A stretch of DNA of 64,000 nt from Echinarachnius parma (GCA_037951105.1 JBAMJV010002102.1:124001-188000); one strand, 5' to 3'; positions 1-13,574 are shown, counted from the stretch's first letter. Notes: a model not told the origin generated them from the sequence alone. A program made the numbers and translations.

Positions 1-1364
1 ACTATTCTATGTAATTATACCAGTTATTGACATATTGAAATGGATAAGAAATATTATATATTGTTATAACAAAGGCAATTCTAACTCGGAACATGATTCT
101 ACTAGGTAATTTTGTTTTGAAACACAGCTATAATAGATTTGTTTTTCATACTATCACCGTGTACATATGAACAACAATTCGGCAAAATGGTGAGTTGTAA
201 ACAGTTATTTTACGGAGATTGACACTTTTTCAATGCCAATAATGAAATGAATATTGACATCAGGATATGTTTCAGGACATGGGAGGACAACTGTGTGTCA
301 GATATTGATTATTCAGGCAATATTCAATCGTTTTGAGAGAGTAGAACTGCGTCCACTCTATGAACATTTCCGTGTAGATCGCCGTTCGAGCTAGAGCTGT
401 CGGGAGCGCAAAGCCCGGCTCTTACGTCACGCACAGAGCCACTTTGCTGTGCCGATTTCATGGTAAAGGGGAGGGTCAATTCACTAAAATTTTATTTTCA
501 TAAAACATGAAACTGAACACTTTCATGACTTGTTAACTGCACAAATTACTTTAATAACTCATTCTATCATAAAATAAACCATAATAACTTGATTCTATTC
601 CCTTTGAATTTCTCCTTTAATATCAGTAATTCAGATTTATTTGCTCATTTTCATTCGTTTTTCATTCGTTGTCAGTTAAGGTTTTAAAGAATTCAGTTAT
701 TTAACATTTCAATTTCTCTGTTGTAATTTTAAATGATTTAATAATTGGAACAGAGACAAAATATTAATAAGGGCATACAAAAATGATTAAGTATTAATTT
801 TGTCTGAGATGTGAACTTGCACCTATACTCAGTATTGCACACAAACCAAATCAACTTTGCATGCATTGGCATAATGGGTAATGCGAGGGCCCAGAATGAT
901 AAAATAATTATAACATGGGCTTGGGGAAGCTAGCCCGGCCGGCCGGGCGGCGGGGCGGTCGTTCGATCAGCTCTGGACGCGGTCGGCCGGCCGGGGATTT
1001 AGAAGCAGGTATATTTGTTGAAATATCAATCGCCGCATAGCCACACAGTTATTATTACGTGTGTGGGTATGGTTACATACATGCATGTACACTTTGTATA
1101 TCGCAGATCATATATCACACTGCATGCATGCATTAATACTCTATGTATGCATAAACGCATGCACCGCATCCTCGCATTCGGAAGGAAAAAAAACGTTAAC
1201 AAGTAGTTGCGTGCGCATCCAATTCATGAATATATTATTTAAATTAGGTTCTCATGAATAATTCATATATCCAATACGTATTGACTCTCGACTGGCAGCG
1301 ATTCTCGACTGGCAGCGATCAATGATGTTAGGCGGCGCTTTCGAGGGTCTAGATTATTGACTAT
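1..1364. other. No gene seen; GC-rich island and palindromic words
   Basis: Mostly AT-rich. A GC-rich patch at about 926-1000 contains GGCCGGCCGGG palindromes. TGCATGCATGCA-type words occur around 1080-1160. GACTGGCAGCGAT is repeated at about 1290 and 1306. Short open frames here have no recognisable domain. Confidence 0.6.
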
Positions 1365-1983
1365 CTACGACAAGAAATCGCGCAGGAAGCTTGCTCTTGA
1401 ATACTAGTGCATGACTATTCAGACGCGTCCGTTTGCGCTATTCGATCCCTGAGTCTTCGCTTCGCCGCCTCGCTCGCCGCCGCGACGAAACACGTGTTAT
1501 TCTATGAGAGACCGATTTTCTTTGCGATGGGATTTTATAGCGCGTGGTGGGGGTGCACGCTCCGGACGTAATAATCGATATATGAAGGGCGTATTTTCTC
1601 AAAATACAAATTTACTAAAGAGTCTCCTTTTAAGAATTTGAATAGTTTACCTTCCGATTTCATTAAGTCAAGTGTGATCAAAACTTGAAATGATACAAAT
1701 CTGAACGATGATGATCAGACTCAAATTAATAAAATCCGAATGTAAACTATTCCTAGTCTTAAATTGAGACTATTTAGCAAATTTGTATTTTGAGCAAATA
1801 GGCCCTTCATTAGGGTTCATACATTTTTTAATAATTTGTACACATGCGGATAGAGTTCTGGAGTGTACTGCAGTCACTGACCACTCATTTGTATCAAGAG
1901 AAAAGGAGCTCAAATGCTACGAAACGGAATCCAAAGGACAAGTCAAACAGCATATTTGGTAAGCATAGACCATAGTAGTTTAA
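1365..1983 (+). repeat. Left arm of a 12.6-kb inverted repeat
   Basis: Matches 13575-13932 in reverse complement over ACAAGAAATCG..GCAGGAAGCTTG, CACGTGTTATTCTATGAGAG, GATGGGATTTTATAGCGCG and CAGCATATTTGGTAAGCAT. A small foldback (1583-1812) interrupts this arm only. A TATA-like TTTATAG (1534-1540) and a good splice-donor-like TTGGTAAGC lie in both arms, pointing inward. Confidence 0.8.
1583..1812. mobile_element. 230-bp foldback element nested in the left arm
   Basis: TGAAGGGCGTATTTTCTCAA and AATACAAATTTACT at the left are matched in inverse by AAATTTGTATTTTGAGCAAA and TAGGCCCTTCA at the right. It is absent from the partner arm at 13575-13932, so it inserted later. Confidence 0.75.
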
Positions 1984-2128
1984 CTTTATTAATGTTTACA
2001 AATATTAAATTAAAATAATGAAACTAACAACAAAATAACAACCCTAGGTTCACAGTCGGGCTTCAAGTTTCAACATGTCGTCAATATTACCTACACTATA
2101 TAACCAATGCTAATCATGGTTGTATGTG

Positions 2129-2280
2129 TGGCTATAGGTCAGATTTAGTGGCTATAGTTTTAGGTCAGATTTAGTGGCTAGTACAGGTCAGATTTAGTGG
2201 CTATAGGTCAGATTTAGTGGCTATAACCCAGATTTAGTGGCTATGGTTAGATTTAGTGGCTATATAAGTTAGATTTATTG
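2129..2280. repeat. Short tandem repeat of a roughly 20-bp unit
   Basis: About seven copies of (AGGT)CAGATTTAGTGGCTAT with spacing from about 18 to 28 bp; the unit degrades toward the right end (GTTAGATTTATTGGGC). Confidence 0.88.
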
Positions 2281-3593
2281 GGCAGTACGAAAATTGAAGT
2301 TAGCGACCAAAATTCTCTAAGCCTACTAAAGTATAGTTTTGCCTATATGGGTCAGATTTTTGAAATATGCACTTTTGGCCATTTCCAGACCTTGAGCGCT
2401 TCTATCATTTGCTGTGTCTCACCATTAACTCTGATATTTGGTTTCATGCCACAGGACCTCAAATGTGAAAAAATAGCATAAATTGGCATTTTCCACAAAA
2501 TTATGAATTTTTTAACCTGATAAAAAAAAATATTAATCAACTTTAAAGGCATTAATGTCTATATTTTCTATCTTACATGTCTTGAGCATGTATCATATAA
2601 GAATTGGCGGTAGAGCGGCATTGATATGATCTCAGGGTAAATTTCAATAGGAAAGGTCATAATAAGTGAACGTCCGTGAACATACATTAAAATCCATACG
2701 ACCAGAATTCTACTTAGTTGTCAAAACAAAAACTATTTCCAAAACTAAGGGTTGAACCCACTGAACACATTTTACAAAAATTGTTGGCTAACTACTCCTG
2801 CTCGCGGAGTAACATTTTTTTGTATGAAATTATACTGGATTTCGTCACGAACGTTCTGTCGTCTTGTATCATCACTGCTCAGCGAAGTGCATCCTAGTCA
2901 TCAATTGCTGGGGTCAGTCTGATGAACTCACAGTAGGGCCACAGTAGTTTGCCTATTTGAAAACTATCTATCAAATACAATGTTTGGTTTAGGCCGAAAA
3001 CTGATCTTCGTGAACGTCCGTGATGAAAACGAACGTCCGGCAAGAGTAGACCCATTTACGAATCTGAGGCTGCTTATCTGCACGTAGACACCGGTACAGC
3101 AATTTTATTTGGCAAGCAGCTAACCAAGAAGCTATATCAGGCATTTTCGAAGCCTTTTGACAACTATTTATGATACAGACGTTCGCTCGGACGTTCGTTC
3201 ACGGACGTTCGATCATGAAAATTGTTCTAATAATGTTACCATGTTAAACGCTCACATCAAGTTGATACCGTTTGATGTTGTTAGTACATTGTTATGTCTC
3301 TCATATCCCAGATAAATTTATTTCCTGCAAATCATTTAACTGTAACAAACGTATAAAATGTTGTGCTCACGGACGTTCGTTCGTCATTTATGGCCCAAAA
3401 AATCTTAGTAAAAGTTCAAGTACTGGCACAATTTTTTGACAGCAGGTGAACCTTGTGTGTGCCTTTCGACCCAGGTCACTGCCAACCACACATGAATATG
3501 TTGATTTTTAGTCACCATCACGGAGGTTCGTTTTACATTTGATCACCTTGCTTAGCTGTTTTGTAATACCACTAGATATTATATTTACTTCCA
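2281..3593. other. No gene seen; holds several GAACGTCCGTGA motifs
   Basis: AT-rich sequence with the 12-mer GAACGTCCGTGA or its complement at 2668, 3012, 3199 and 3367, plus near matches at 3031 and 3520. No domain-bearing frame. Confidence 0.65.
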
Positions 3594-3599
3594 CCTGTG

Positions 3600-5070
3600 G
3601 GTCATTCCGTGTCAATTCAACCAATCGATAACACCTTACCTTCTTCAATTTTGTTCATATTTGGTTTTTAGGGTTATTTTGGCTGATAAAGCCAAAATTT
3701 CAAATATGAGCGCAATCGGACGTACGGTTTTCGCGTTACGACACGCCCATTTTTACCGATTTTCGCAAAAACGGCCGCGCCCGGCAATACGAAAACGACC
3801 ATATCTCTGTAACCCCTGGGCCAAATATGTTGAAATTGGTGTCTATGGAAAGCTAATTTCATGAGAAATCCATTTTTAAAGTCATTCTTTATGTAGGAGC
3901 AACTTAAAATGTATTGACCTTTTCACCTTTACTTTGACCTTGAATTTGACCTTGTGGGACAGGTGGCGCGAAGATTATTTTCGTAAAAAATCGTACCCCT
4001 ACATGTTTTCTACATAATATCAAAAAATTAGAGTTATATTTTTCTTTGTTTGCTTGCTATATCTTCTCAAAGTACAGGTGTTCAGTGCAAATAATGTATT
4101 TGTATACAATGTATGTATATCATACAGTATGGTTATGCATACAATGTGTGGATACCAAACTAGAATTTTGTCTTTGTCTGTCGCTCTCTCTCTCTCTCTA
4201 TATATATAACTCTAATTTTTTGATATTATGTAGAAAACATGTAGGGGTACGATTTTTTACGAAAATAATCTTCGCGCCACCTGTCCCACAAGGTCAAATT
4301 CAAGGTCAAAGTAAAGGTGAAAAGGTCAATACATTTCAAGTTGCTCCTACTTAAAAAATGACTTTAAAAATGGATTCCTCATGAAATTAGCTTTCCATAG
4401 GCACCAATTTCAACATATTTGGCCCAGGGGTTACAGAGATATTGTCGTTTTCGAAAAAGAAAAAATTCTAGTTTGGTATCCACACATTGTATGCATAACC
4501 ATACTGTATGATATACATACAATACGTACATTGTATACAAATACATTATTTGCACTGAACACCTGTACTTTGAGAAGATATAGCAAGCAAACAAAGAAAA
4601 ATATAACTCTAATTTTTTGATATTATGTAGAAAACATGTAGGGGTACGATTTTTTACGAAAATAATCTTCGCGCCACCTGTCCCACAAGGTCAAATTCAA
4701 GGTCAAAGTAAAGGTGAAAAGGTCAAAGTAAAGGTGAAAAGGTCAATACATTTTAAGTTGCTCCTACATAAAGAATGACTTTAAAAATGGATTTCTCATG
4801 AAATTAGCTTTCCATAGGCACCAATTTCAACATATTTGGCCCAGGGGTTACAGAGATATGGTCGTTTTCGTATTGCCGGGCGCGGCCATTTTAGCGAAAA
4901 TCGGTAAAAATGGGCGTGTCGTAACGCGAAAACCGTACGTCCGATTGCGCTCATATTTGAAATTTTGGCTTTATCAGCCAAAATAACCCTAAAAACCAAA
5001 TATGAACAAAATTGAAGAAGGTAAGGTGTAAATTTCCATTTTTTTTGGTTGAATTGACACGGAATGACCC
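3600..5070. mobile_element. 1.47-kb foldback element with 6-bp TSD
   Basis: GGTCATTCCGTGTCAATTCA at the left and its complement at the right bound long arms (about 430 bp and 330 bp) that match closely. CCTGTG flanks both ends (3594-3599 and 5071-5076). The middle repeats inverted pieces of the arms, including GTAGGGGTACGATTTTTTAC three times. The 62-67 codon frames shared by the arms reflect repetition, not a gene. A 6-bp TSD is seen in Polintons and some integrase-driven elements; assignment is open. Confidence 0.8.
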
Positions 5071-5076
5071 CTGTGC

Positions 5077-5726
5077 AGCGTGGACATTGTATTATAGGAA
5101 GTCAAACCCCAAGATTATGATTATGCACAGTCGCAGGCCTACAAGCGAAAGAAAGCTGTTCAAAACATAATGGTAAAAAGGGGGTATATGGTGCAATAAC
5201 AACATTGCAACCGAAGGTCTGAGTGGAAACTGTTGCCCCACCATCTGCAAAATTTGAGACTGTCGGCTCCTCCTCTGCTGCAGGCTTTGAGACTGTTTTC
5301 TCATCTGCCTGTCGGATTTAAGTCCAACTAAATGGCTGTATGACGCCAGTTGTTTGAAAAGAAGAGGTACATCACAAAGATCGTCAGCTATACTTGCGAG
5401 AGGATAGCGACTTGCTTTACAATATTGACTGTATTACGAAAAAGCAACAAAATTTTGCATACCCCTCTTCCCCCCCCCCCCCCCCCTCAAAAAAATAAAT
5501 CATTATAATCATAATAATGATAATAATGATAATACAATATAATCATAATTTATGCCTGATGTGCAAAGGCGCAATATCCAGCCCGTAAGTATGCAGATCT
5601 AGACTCGACAAACGCATTTATTATTATGATGACGTATGAATCGGTTTTCAAAGCATCTCTGCTTCAATCTCTTAATAATGCCAACTTATGTGGTATCGTT
5701 TGAAATTATATCTGGGCAATTCCACC
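5077..5726. other. No gene seen; poly-C and (ATAATG)n tracts
   Basis: A C-run at about 5470-5486 and an imperfect ATAATGATAAT run at 5505-5550. Nothing else recognisable. Confidence 0.6.
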
Positions 5727-8685
5727 ATAACGGAATTACATTCAGAGACGTTTTTTGCTCATTATTTCATTCCCTGCGCAATATTCTCATGACTTAAGTA
5801 AATTTTGATACTTATATAAGTTGCATGGGTAACCAGGCTACAACATGATAGGGAAATGGTTTTATATCTTCCATGTGTTGTTGCACACTAGACCAATATG
5901 TGTGACCGTAACGGAATTACCGGAGAATGGAGTTTTTTTTTGCTACAAGTTTGCGTTGAGTTTCTCTGAAATATAAGACACTTTGAAACTGATTTTATGT
6001 ATTTTTTCTATCTTGATAATGTCAACTTCATTTTGGAACAAGTACGTGCATAAACAACACAATGATAAGTTCACAAATTCACTTTTTTGAAACAAGACCA
6101 CTGTAACGGAATTACACAAATTTGTAACGGAATTACATCTCTGAAAGTTACAAGGAAAACTCAATTATTTTGCACTCAACTTTTCTTACATGCTAATGCA
6201 AACATCAAGGCTATCTAGCACTTGAATATAAACCATAATTTGACATATCTGTAAAGCAATTTTTGAACTTGTTATGTGTAAAATAAATGAAAATATGGCC
6301 AAAATACAAATAAGAGTGAAATTTGAAAAAAATATCGCTAAAATCCAGCTTTATTTTGGTTTATTTTCAGCTTCATATTAGTAGGCAAGAAATTAAAAAG
6401 GATTGCATCAATTTAATGAAAGAAAAATCCTAGGAACTATGTCCACTAATGTGTGTAACGGAATTACACAACTTGAGCAGTGAAATCAAATTTTCCACAA
6501 ATCGGTACACGAACAACAAAGAATTCACATTTTAGCTTCAATACTTTTCAAAAATCAATAATTTGACAATAATAACCATATTTGAAGAAAAAAAAGCAAC
6601 ATTTTAGAATTTTTCCTTTAATTCAAGAAAAATGGTTAAATTGTGAGAAAAAAATGTACTACATTATGTGACATGCTAAATAACTGCACATAATCAATAT
6701 CAAGCAACATTTAAACAATTACAAATCACAAACAGGTCAAATCATTCAACTTTCAATGCTATAAAGCCTCGTAAACTTCCTGAATATTGGAAATCTGTGT
6801 GAATGGAAATGCATTGTGAATGGGTAATTCCACTGTTACAGAATGACAAATAAGTGATTTTTAGCTCTGTTTTCTTAATCATATTTAAAATTCCTTTCAC
6901 TTTCACAGTTTTTAAAACTTTAATAACTGGCAGGGGTACTAGAGGTACAACAGAACCCAAGATTGTTACAAATCTATAACACTGTAGGGTCCAGAGACCA
7001 AAATACAATCATAACGGAAAGGGGTCTTTCATTCAACACTAACTATGTAATGATAAAATTCTTCATTGGTAATACAAACTTATCATTTAAGTTACAAACT
7101 TGAATTTGGTACATCTTTTTTTCCAGAAATTATCTATTTTAACCTCTGAAATTACCTTAAGACAAACAAATGTCACTGTAACGGAATTACGCCTGTGAAA
7201 TCCACCCATGAAAATGCAATTTCTTGGTTACATTTTTCTGCTTTTCTGCTTATAGTCATTAGTAAAGAATGTGTATGCATTGTTCATCACAAGCTCTTAC
7301 ATAAGGACCAGAACAAATCCTGAAGTTATGTGTGTGCGTAACAGAATTACAAGAAAATTGAGATTTGTTATATAAACTCTTGTTATATTCTAAAATTATT
7401 CTTTACAAAATTCATCCTAAATTGATCTTAATTTACTCTCAAATCAATTTGGAATGCATTTTCATCAATTCCATGAAATACGTGTATATCGGATATGAAC
7501 GTGTATGATCCTCAAACAAAAAGTTGGCATATAAAATATAAATATGGAATTGCCAAAAATGAAAGACACCTTTAGGAATTCCCATTTGAAAATGCAAATA
7601 CTTTGTACATCATTCTTCTTTGATCTGCATACAGAAGCACACTGAACACTCAATGTATTCTGACTTTATAATGAATAAAACATGTGTATCTTAGCCTGTA
7701 TTATGTTTAGTTTTGAATATCTTGAAGCCTATTCTGTATTTATGTTTAATTTTATATGCTTCAGTTTAATACAAATTTACATAATTAATGATGAGTTATG
7801 AGCCTTTAACTGATCAATGATATTCAAATCTACATACAATTACAAAATTATTAATATTAAATCTCCTTGAAAGTTGAAGGTATGATTTATATCTTAAAAT
7901 ACATGAATGTAAATTAATGTGAGAAAATAAATGTAGCACCAGGTGTCATACTAATCACTGGATATTTAAAAAAAAAAATTGTATTGTTTTTGTTTTTCCC
8001 TTTCTAAAGTACAAATATAAATCTGCTGCATCTTCATAATTTCAGTTAAGTGGTTCTTGCTGGAAACTAATTTACTGATAGAACATTATCATCTCTATTA
8101 TGTTCATGGAGAGATTAGAGAAATTATCTATCGTGTATCAATTTAGTTAAAGGGCATCAAGCGTGGGGATGCTACATAGCGGGTCGCCATTTTGAACTGG
8201 GCTAGTTTGCGCGCACCGCATGACACTGAGCTAACGTGCATTACGCACCGTGCGCAACGCGTATGCAAGATGGCGCCGCGCATCTCATTTGACGAATCTG
8301 AACTACCTTTAAACCACCATTGATGCAATATGAAGGATTTGGGTACAATGAGTCACATAAAGTAACATTGTACAGTACTTCTTATTGTCTACATGGCTAC
8401 AGTTCATGCTATTTAAAGGGTATTTCTACATTGAGAACAAGAAATTTTTTAATTTTCAGCAATATCATTCAATACCTTACAAACCATGTGCGTGTAATTC
8501 CGTTACGTAACGGAATTACTAATACCGTTACGCCAATTTTGGAAAAAGTAGTGACATTATTTCAGAAAATTATGTTGGAAGTTCTTAGGACTGTGGTGAA
8601 GGAAGAGAATTCACAATGACATGACTAAAGAACAAGTAATAAGATATTGAGAAAAACTTATTACGTTTTATCGTAACGGAATTAC
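5727..8685. repeat. 3-kb AT-rich region peppered with GTAACGGAATTAC
   Basis: Exact or one-mismatch copies of GTAACGGAATTAC occur at 5727 (A first), 5908, 6103, 6124, 6455, 7178, 7338 (one change), 8507 and 8673, and the complement at 8494. The pair at 8494-8519 forms a perfect 26-bp palindrome. Degenerate versions occur near 6824, 7010 and 8527. No long repeat surrounds them and no gene is visible. Confidence 0.75.
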
Positions 8686-9885
8686 GATCAAATATGCATA
8701 GATTTCAAAAATTTCTTTTAAAAAAATGCAATGAAGTTACTGCCCATGCTTTACAATTTGTGATTGTTGCTACATTGTATGGAAAATATGAGAAAAAGAG
8801 CAGAAACAATCATTGAATTAAAAGATTCACTTCATTTTCATAAAATGAAGCTGATTTATGAATAAAAGGTCATAAATTTCTGTTCAATTCAAGCAGAAAT
8901 ATTTGCAAAAACAATAGAGCTATACACAAATGGTTTTCAGTTTCCTAAAATTCAAGTTTTCCTCTATCGATAACAGTTTGATTTAGGGAAGATTGCTCAA
9001 CTTTGAGATGTGGTGTTTTTGCCTTCTCTCATACGGAATTGCCCATCTAGCAAGGGAATAGATTTGTTGGACTTCTTCCATTTAATAGAGATTGTAAGAT
9101 TTATGCAGTATTTTGATGACTTCATCGTAACATTACTTATAATATTGGCTGTTTTGTTCTTTCCTGATATATCAAAAATATTGTTTTTACTAGGATCATT
9201 ATAATATTGTACAGTCAACTAAATTTCAGCTCGCGCAATATTTATAATAAACCATTCAAGGTCAACATTGTTATTAATTCTAATTGAAACAATGAAACCG
9301 ATTGGAGGTTAACAATTAGGAAACGAGATATGGGTCAGGAAACATCGGAATTAACTATCAACATGATTATTTGCAAGATTTAACTTTGACATATTAATGT
9401 TATAAAACAATTTATAATCTCTGCAAATTAGATTTAAACAGTCAGCCCTTAAAATAATTGCATTTATTATTATAATTATGCGATTGGTTTTACATTTTAT
9501 CAAAATATTCTTTCTAAATATAATAATAACATGCGATAACAAACACATAAAATATGTTTAGCGTAGCGTATGTATTTAGCGTAATGGTTTCTATATGTCT
9601 AATATTTCTTTATACAAAACATATAGCCTACATGTATGATCTAAAATGCAATATATGTATTTATTTAAGAAATTAGTTATACGAGTATTTACTTTGCTCA
9701 TGGCTTTTGTTACCCTCAGTTTGTTTTATGTTTTGTGAAAATACATATAAGCAATTCAGCCATATAGCTGGAATAGATAAATATATGTATTTTCAATTAA
9801 TAAACCATATACGAATTGAATCGAAATACATACATACATACAACATACACAAACCAAAATAACAGATTATATATGGGTCTCTCAA
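8686..9885. other. No gene seen
   Basis: AT-rich, without a clear repeat or domain. Overlapping open frames on both strands at 8997-9218 have no recognisable motif. Confidence 0.6.
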
Positions 9886-9894
9886 AGTCAAAAT

Positions 9895-11193
9895 TAAGGC
9901 TGAGTCATGTCGGTAATTGTCGGAACCGGGTCCCGATAAACTTTTACCGGTCGGGAACCGGTATCCCGATAAATTTTTACCGTCGAAACTCGGACCGATA
10001 AAATCACGCAATCGTGCAAGCATCGGCAAAAATGCACTGTTTGGGGCTGATATTGCTCTTTTTATATGCAAATAACATTATAAATACTGAGGCTTTTATG
10101 GATTTACATATCAATCTTTACGGAAAAATAGTTACAGACTATCCAGAATTAACTCAGTTTCGCAAGAAAAGTTTTTTTTTTTCGAAGTAAATTGGACCTA
10201 GAAATCGATCGTTTGTTCACCATATTGCGCATCGCAACACGTTTCACAGAAACTTAGCCCGCTAGTTGGGGGGAAACATTACATGTACAATCGCTTGTGA
10301 CTGAGCCACTGCCCCCACTGCCCTCAAAAAGTGGCTATAAATTAGCCTTTTCGCAATCAACACGATTTTGGTAGTCTACTTACATGATAACATGGCATTT
10401 GAAAGCTGAACAGAATACAAAATCACCCCCAAAACAATGAAAAAACTGTGCCGAATTATCGATAAATTTCCAAGGAACATTCGTGATCGTGAGGTTAACT
10501 GAAACCGGACGGCTAGAGTTTTCGGGCCGCTGTTTCATGCATATCGCTCGTATACTTGCGTGCAAGTTACGGGTCTTTTTTCTTACGCGAGAATAGGCGA
10601 GATTCATCCACCGGCCGGTGGAACTATGTTAATTCATTCGCCATACGTTATACATGTAGTCGTTTTTATCGATATTTTGCGTAATTGTTTTCATTGTTTT
10701 TGGGCTCATTTTTGTTTCTGTTCAGCTATCAAACGCCATGAAATCATGTAAGTAGAATATCAAAACATTTTAAAATGGTGCAAATGACAAAAAAACGTAT
10801 TTTGAGCCACTTTTTGAATGCACTGGCTCATCAGCTGGATCATACAAAGATCCATCAGACAACTCCCCTGGAGTATCGGACTAACTTTGTGTGCACATCC
10901 GCCGACAATATCGTTCAAATGACTAGCAATTTTGCGCTTCCTGTTCAATTTCTGACTGTCAAACGAAGTAACGAACCAGGAATTTGTCGAAAATAACCAC
11001 TCTTTAAAGTAAATGATATCAATTGCCCCGTTTGTATTTGAATTCCGCTACATTATTGTGATAATCTTAATTTCTTTTTTAACATTTTATTTATTTTATT
11101 TTTTTTTTCGGGGCACCGTTTCCGATATAACGAAACCGGGTCCCGATTGAAACGGTCGGTAACCGGTGTGATCGACCGAACCGACTCAGCCTT
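9895..11193. mobile_element. 1.3-kb element with 9-bp TSD (MULE-like)
   Basis: AGTCAAAAT flanks both ends (9886-9894 and 11194-11202). The ends are inverted over AAGGCTGAGTC, followed on both sides by ACCGGGTCCCGAT-type sequence. Inside, a second inverted pair (about 10375-10470 and 10660-10765, around GAAAGCTGAACAGAA) and paired AAAAAGTGGCT stretches make a nested hairpin. A 9-bp TSD is typical of Mutator-like elements. No transposase is present. Confidence 0.75.
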
Positions 11194-11202
11194 AGTCAAA
11201 AT

Positions 11203-12667
11203 ACATCTTAAATATTTATGGCAAGGTTTGAAACGTGTGATAGGCATATTAACATATTATGTTGGCACTTACATTTATTTCTGTAATTAATTGACTCGAG
11301 ATGGGACACTTGGGTACCACTATAGGCAATTCGAGAACGTCCGTGAAATTAATACGAACGTCCGTGACATTAAGACTCATGTGAGAAACCGTATTCTGGT
11401 AACAGGAAAATGGCCTTTATTCTGATTATACATGTTATTTAGGATTGCAGAAATGTTGTAAAATCATTTATTTACAGAAGTATAGTGGCATTTCTGTTAT
11501 AGAGTGCCCAACCGGGGAAAGCCGGTGCAAAATTAGGGGTTACGATTTCCACATGTCCACTAAGAGTGATAGTTATAGCAGACATGTGATTATAATTAAT
11601 TCAGATAGCTAAAATCATATCAACTGATAAATTTATACGTTTTATATTGGTCTGGAGGAGATTCAAATAAATGTTGTCATCAATTTCTGTAAGACTGTTC
11701 AGGCAGAGAACGTCCGTGAAATTTGTGCGAACGTCCGTGAAATTGTAATTAAAAACAATATAATAAGTAGGCATCGGCATTCGGCGTTACATGGCGCGCG
11801 CGCATGGACCATATTTTTGTACACGTAGTTTGCGCGATATTTGACTGTGGGCAATGCAACTTCGCTATTGCAAGGGTGGAGGGATATACTATTTTTCCTA
11901 ATGTAATGCGGTCGAACAGCTGACTGAACCACGTATTATGCATGTGAAGTATACACAAGAGGTTCGATGTTTTGAATCAAGAAACTCGATCAATTTCGAT
12001 ATCGGTAAGTCATTTTTTGCCGCATTTTCGCAGTGAACTTTGCTGAAATATCGAATTTTAGAGCAATCGGAAGTATTCCGCAGTTTGGAAAATTGTATTT
12101 TTGGAAGATTCAGGTGTTTTTACGATATAATCTCGGAAGTTTTTTCTGCCTCAAGCAGTCTCACACATTCGTTTTATCGCACAAACTGAGGGTTGTGGGG
12201 CCACGATTTGGTGAATTTAGTCCTCGCTCGCCGCTGCGATACGCCGCCGCGTGTGCTGCATGCGCTATGCCGCGCGATCGGGTATTAAAATTGCTAGCGA
12301 CAGCGGCGGGCTCTGGCGGTGGGGCGCGCACGCGAAATGTAAGCTCACAGTACAGCGCGCCATAAAACGAATGGCAAAAATGGTGACACAACAAATGGAT
12401 TAAATACCATATTTTGGGCAAATATCAGTTGTTTTTTATTTCAAAGGGCATAATGATTTACATTAGGTAAGTCCCAACCCATTGAATATCATTTGCATTA
12501 TTTTCGTGCAATTTTAATTTTCATTTGGTTATGCCTATAATAAGAAAGAGGGACCAGGCGACTTGGAAATGTTACTTTTATATCTGACTAGGATGTATAC
12601 ATGGTCTCTAGCTTAAATATAATAGGAATAGATAAAGTATTATCATCATATTGTTATATTTAAAGCA
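11203..12667. other. No gene seen; four GAACGTCCGTGA motifs
   Basis: The 12-mer appears as two close pairs at 11335 and 11356 and at 11708 and 11729. A GC-rich stretch at about 12200-12350 has open frames on both strands, but no domain or splice pattern supports a gene. Confidence 0.6.
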
Positions 12668-12671
12668 TTAA

Positions 12672-13228
12672 AGGACAATGAAATCCAGACAAATTGTTGT
12701 ATGCACTATAAGACACTAAATATAATGAATAGTCTCTGAAAATTTGAGCACAATCGGTCGAGAAATAAGAAAACTATGGCTCTTTGAAAAGAGCCATGTA
12801 TTTCTTCGAGTGACTCAAATTGGCAACGCACTCTGGCAAAGTTGTGGACAACTCCCCATACATTTTGTACACACAATTTCAGTTTTGTTCAATTTTCTCA
12901 AAATGTATGTTTACCCTTCGTTCGAGTTCAACATATGTTTTGTAGAATGCTTTTATACATAACATATCATGAGTTGGGGGAATGGAAAAATGTGACTATG
13001 AAGAAAACTGTAAAAATGGGAATATTTGTGTACAAAACATATGGGGAGTTGTCCACACACTTATCAGAGTGCGTTGCCAATTTGACTTCCCCATATGAAT
13101 AAATGGACATCTTGAAAGAGCCGTAGTTTTCTTGTTTCTTACCCGATTATGCTCTAACTTTCAGAGATTATTCTTCTTAATCTCTTCAAGACTATGAAAG
13201 CAACATTTTGCTTGGGTTTCATTGCCCT
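12672..13228. mobile_element. 557-bp foldback element flanked by TTAA
   Basis: TTAA stands at 12668-12671 and 13229-13232. Ends: AGGACAATGAAATCC versus AGGGCAATGAAACCC. Further inward the arms match over AAACTATGGCTCTTT, CAAATTGGCAACGCACTCTG and TGTGGACAACTCCCCATA. A piggyBac-like origin is suggested by TTAA. Its ends differ from those of the TTAA elements at 35919 and 50914. Confidence 0.85.
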
Positions 13229-13574
13229 TTAAATCAATTTAAACCAATAATAGGACTAATTAAGACATTATAACGACCAGGTCCATGTAAAAACCAAACC
13301 ATTTTTAAAGATTTATTGCAATGTTCAAGTTTGTTTGTATAATGACCCTGTTTTAAAACCATATACGAAGAATAGAAACTCTTTTTGATGAGATCAGATC
13401 ATTCTGCCAACATTCTTGTTTCTGGCGAACGTCCGTGAGCGCACACATAGGTCAATTAGCATTGGTTATAATGTCGCTAGATTTGAGTTACATGTTGAAT
13501 CTCCAATGGAAAACATTCGCCTTATTTCATGATTAAAACACTATCGGAAACTGTATTTGTTGTCCATTAATAAA

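Noticed and set aside
926..1000. CpG-island promoter
   Set aside because: Only about 75 bp and dominated by GGCCGG palindromes; no transcribed feature starts nearby.
3661..4999. Repeated 62-67 codon frames (MKLAFHRHQFQHIW... and complements) as a small gene family
   Set aside because: They are the arms of a foldback element read in both orientations; conservation comes from the repeat.
8997..9218. Hydrophobic frame that could be a small membrane protein
   Set aside because: Equally open on both strands, AT-rich composition, no start context or homologue visible.
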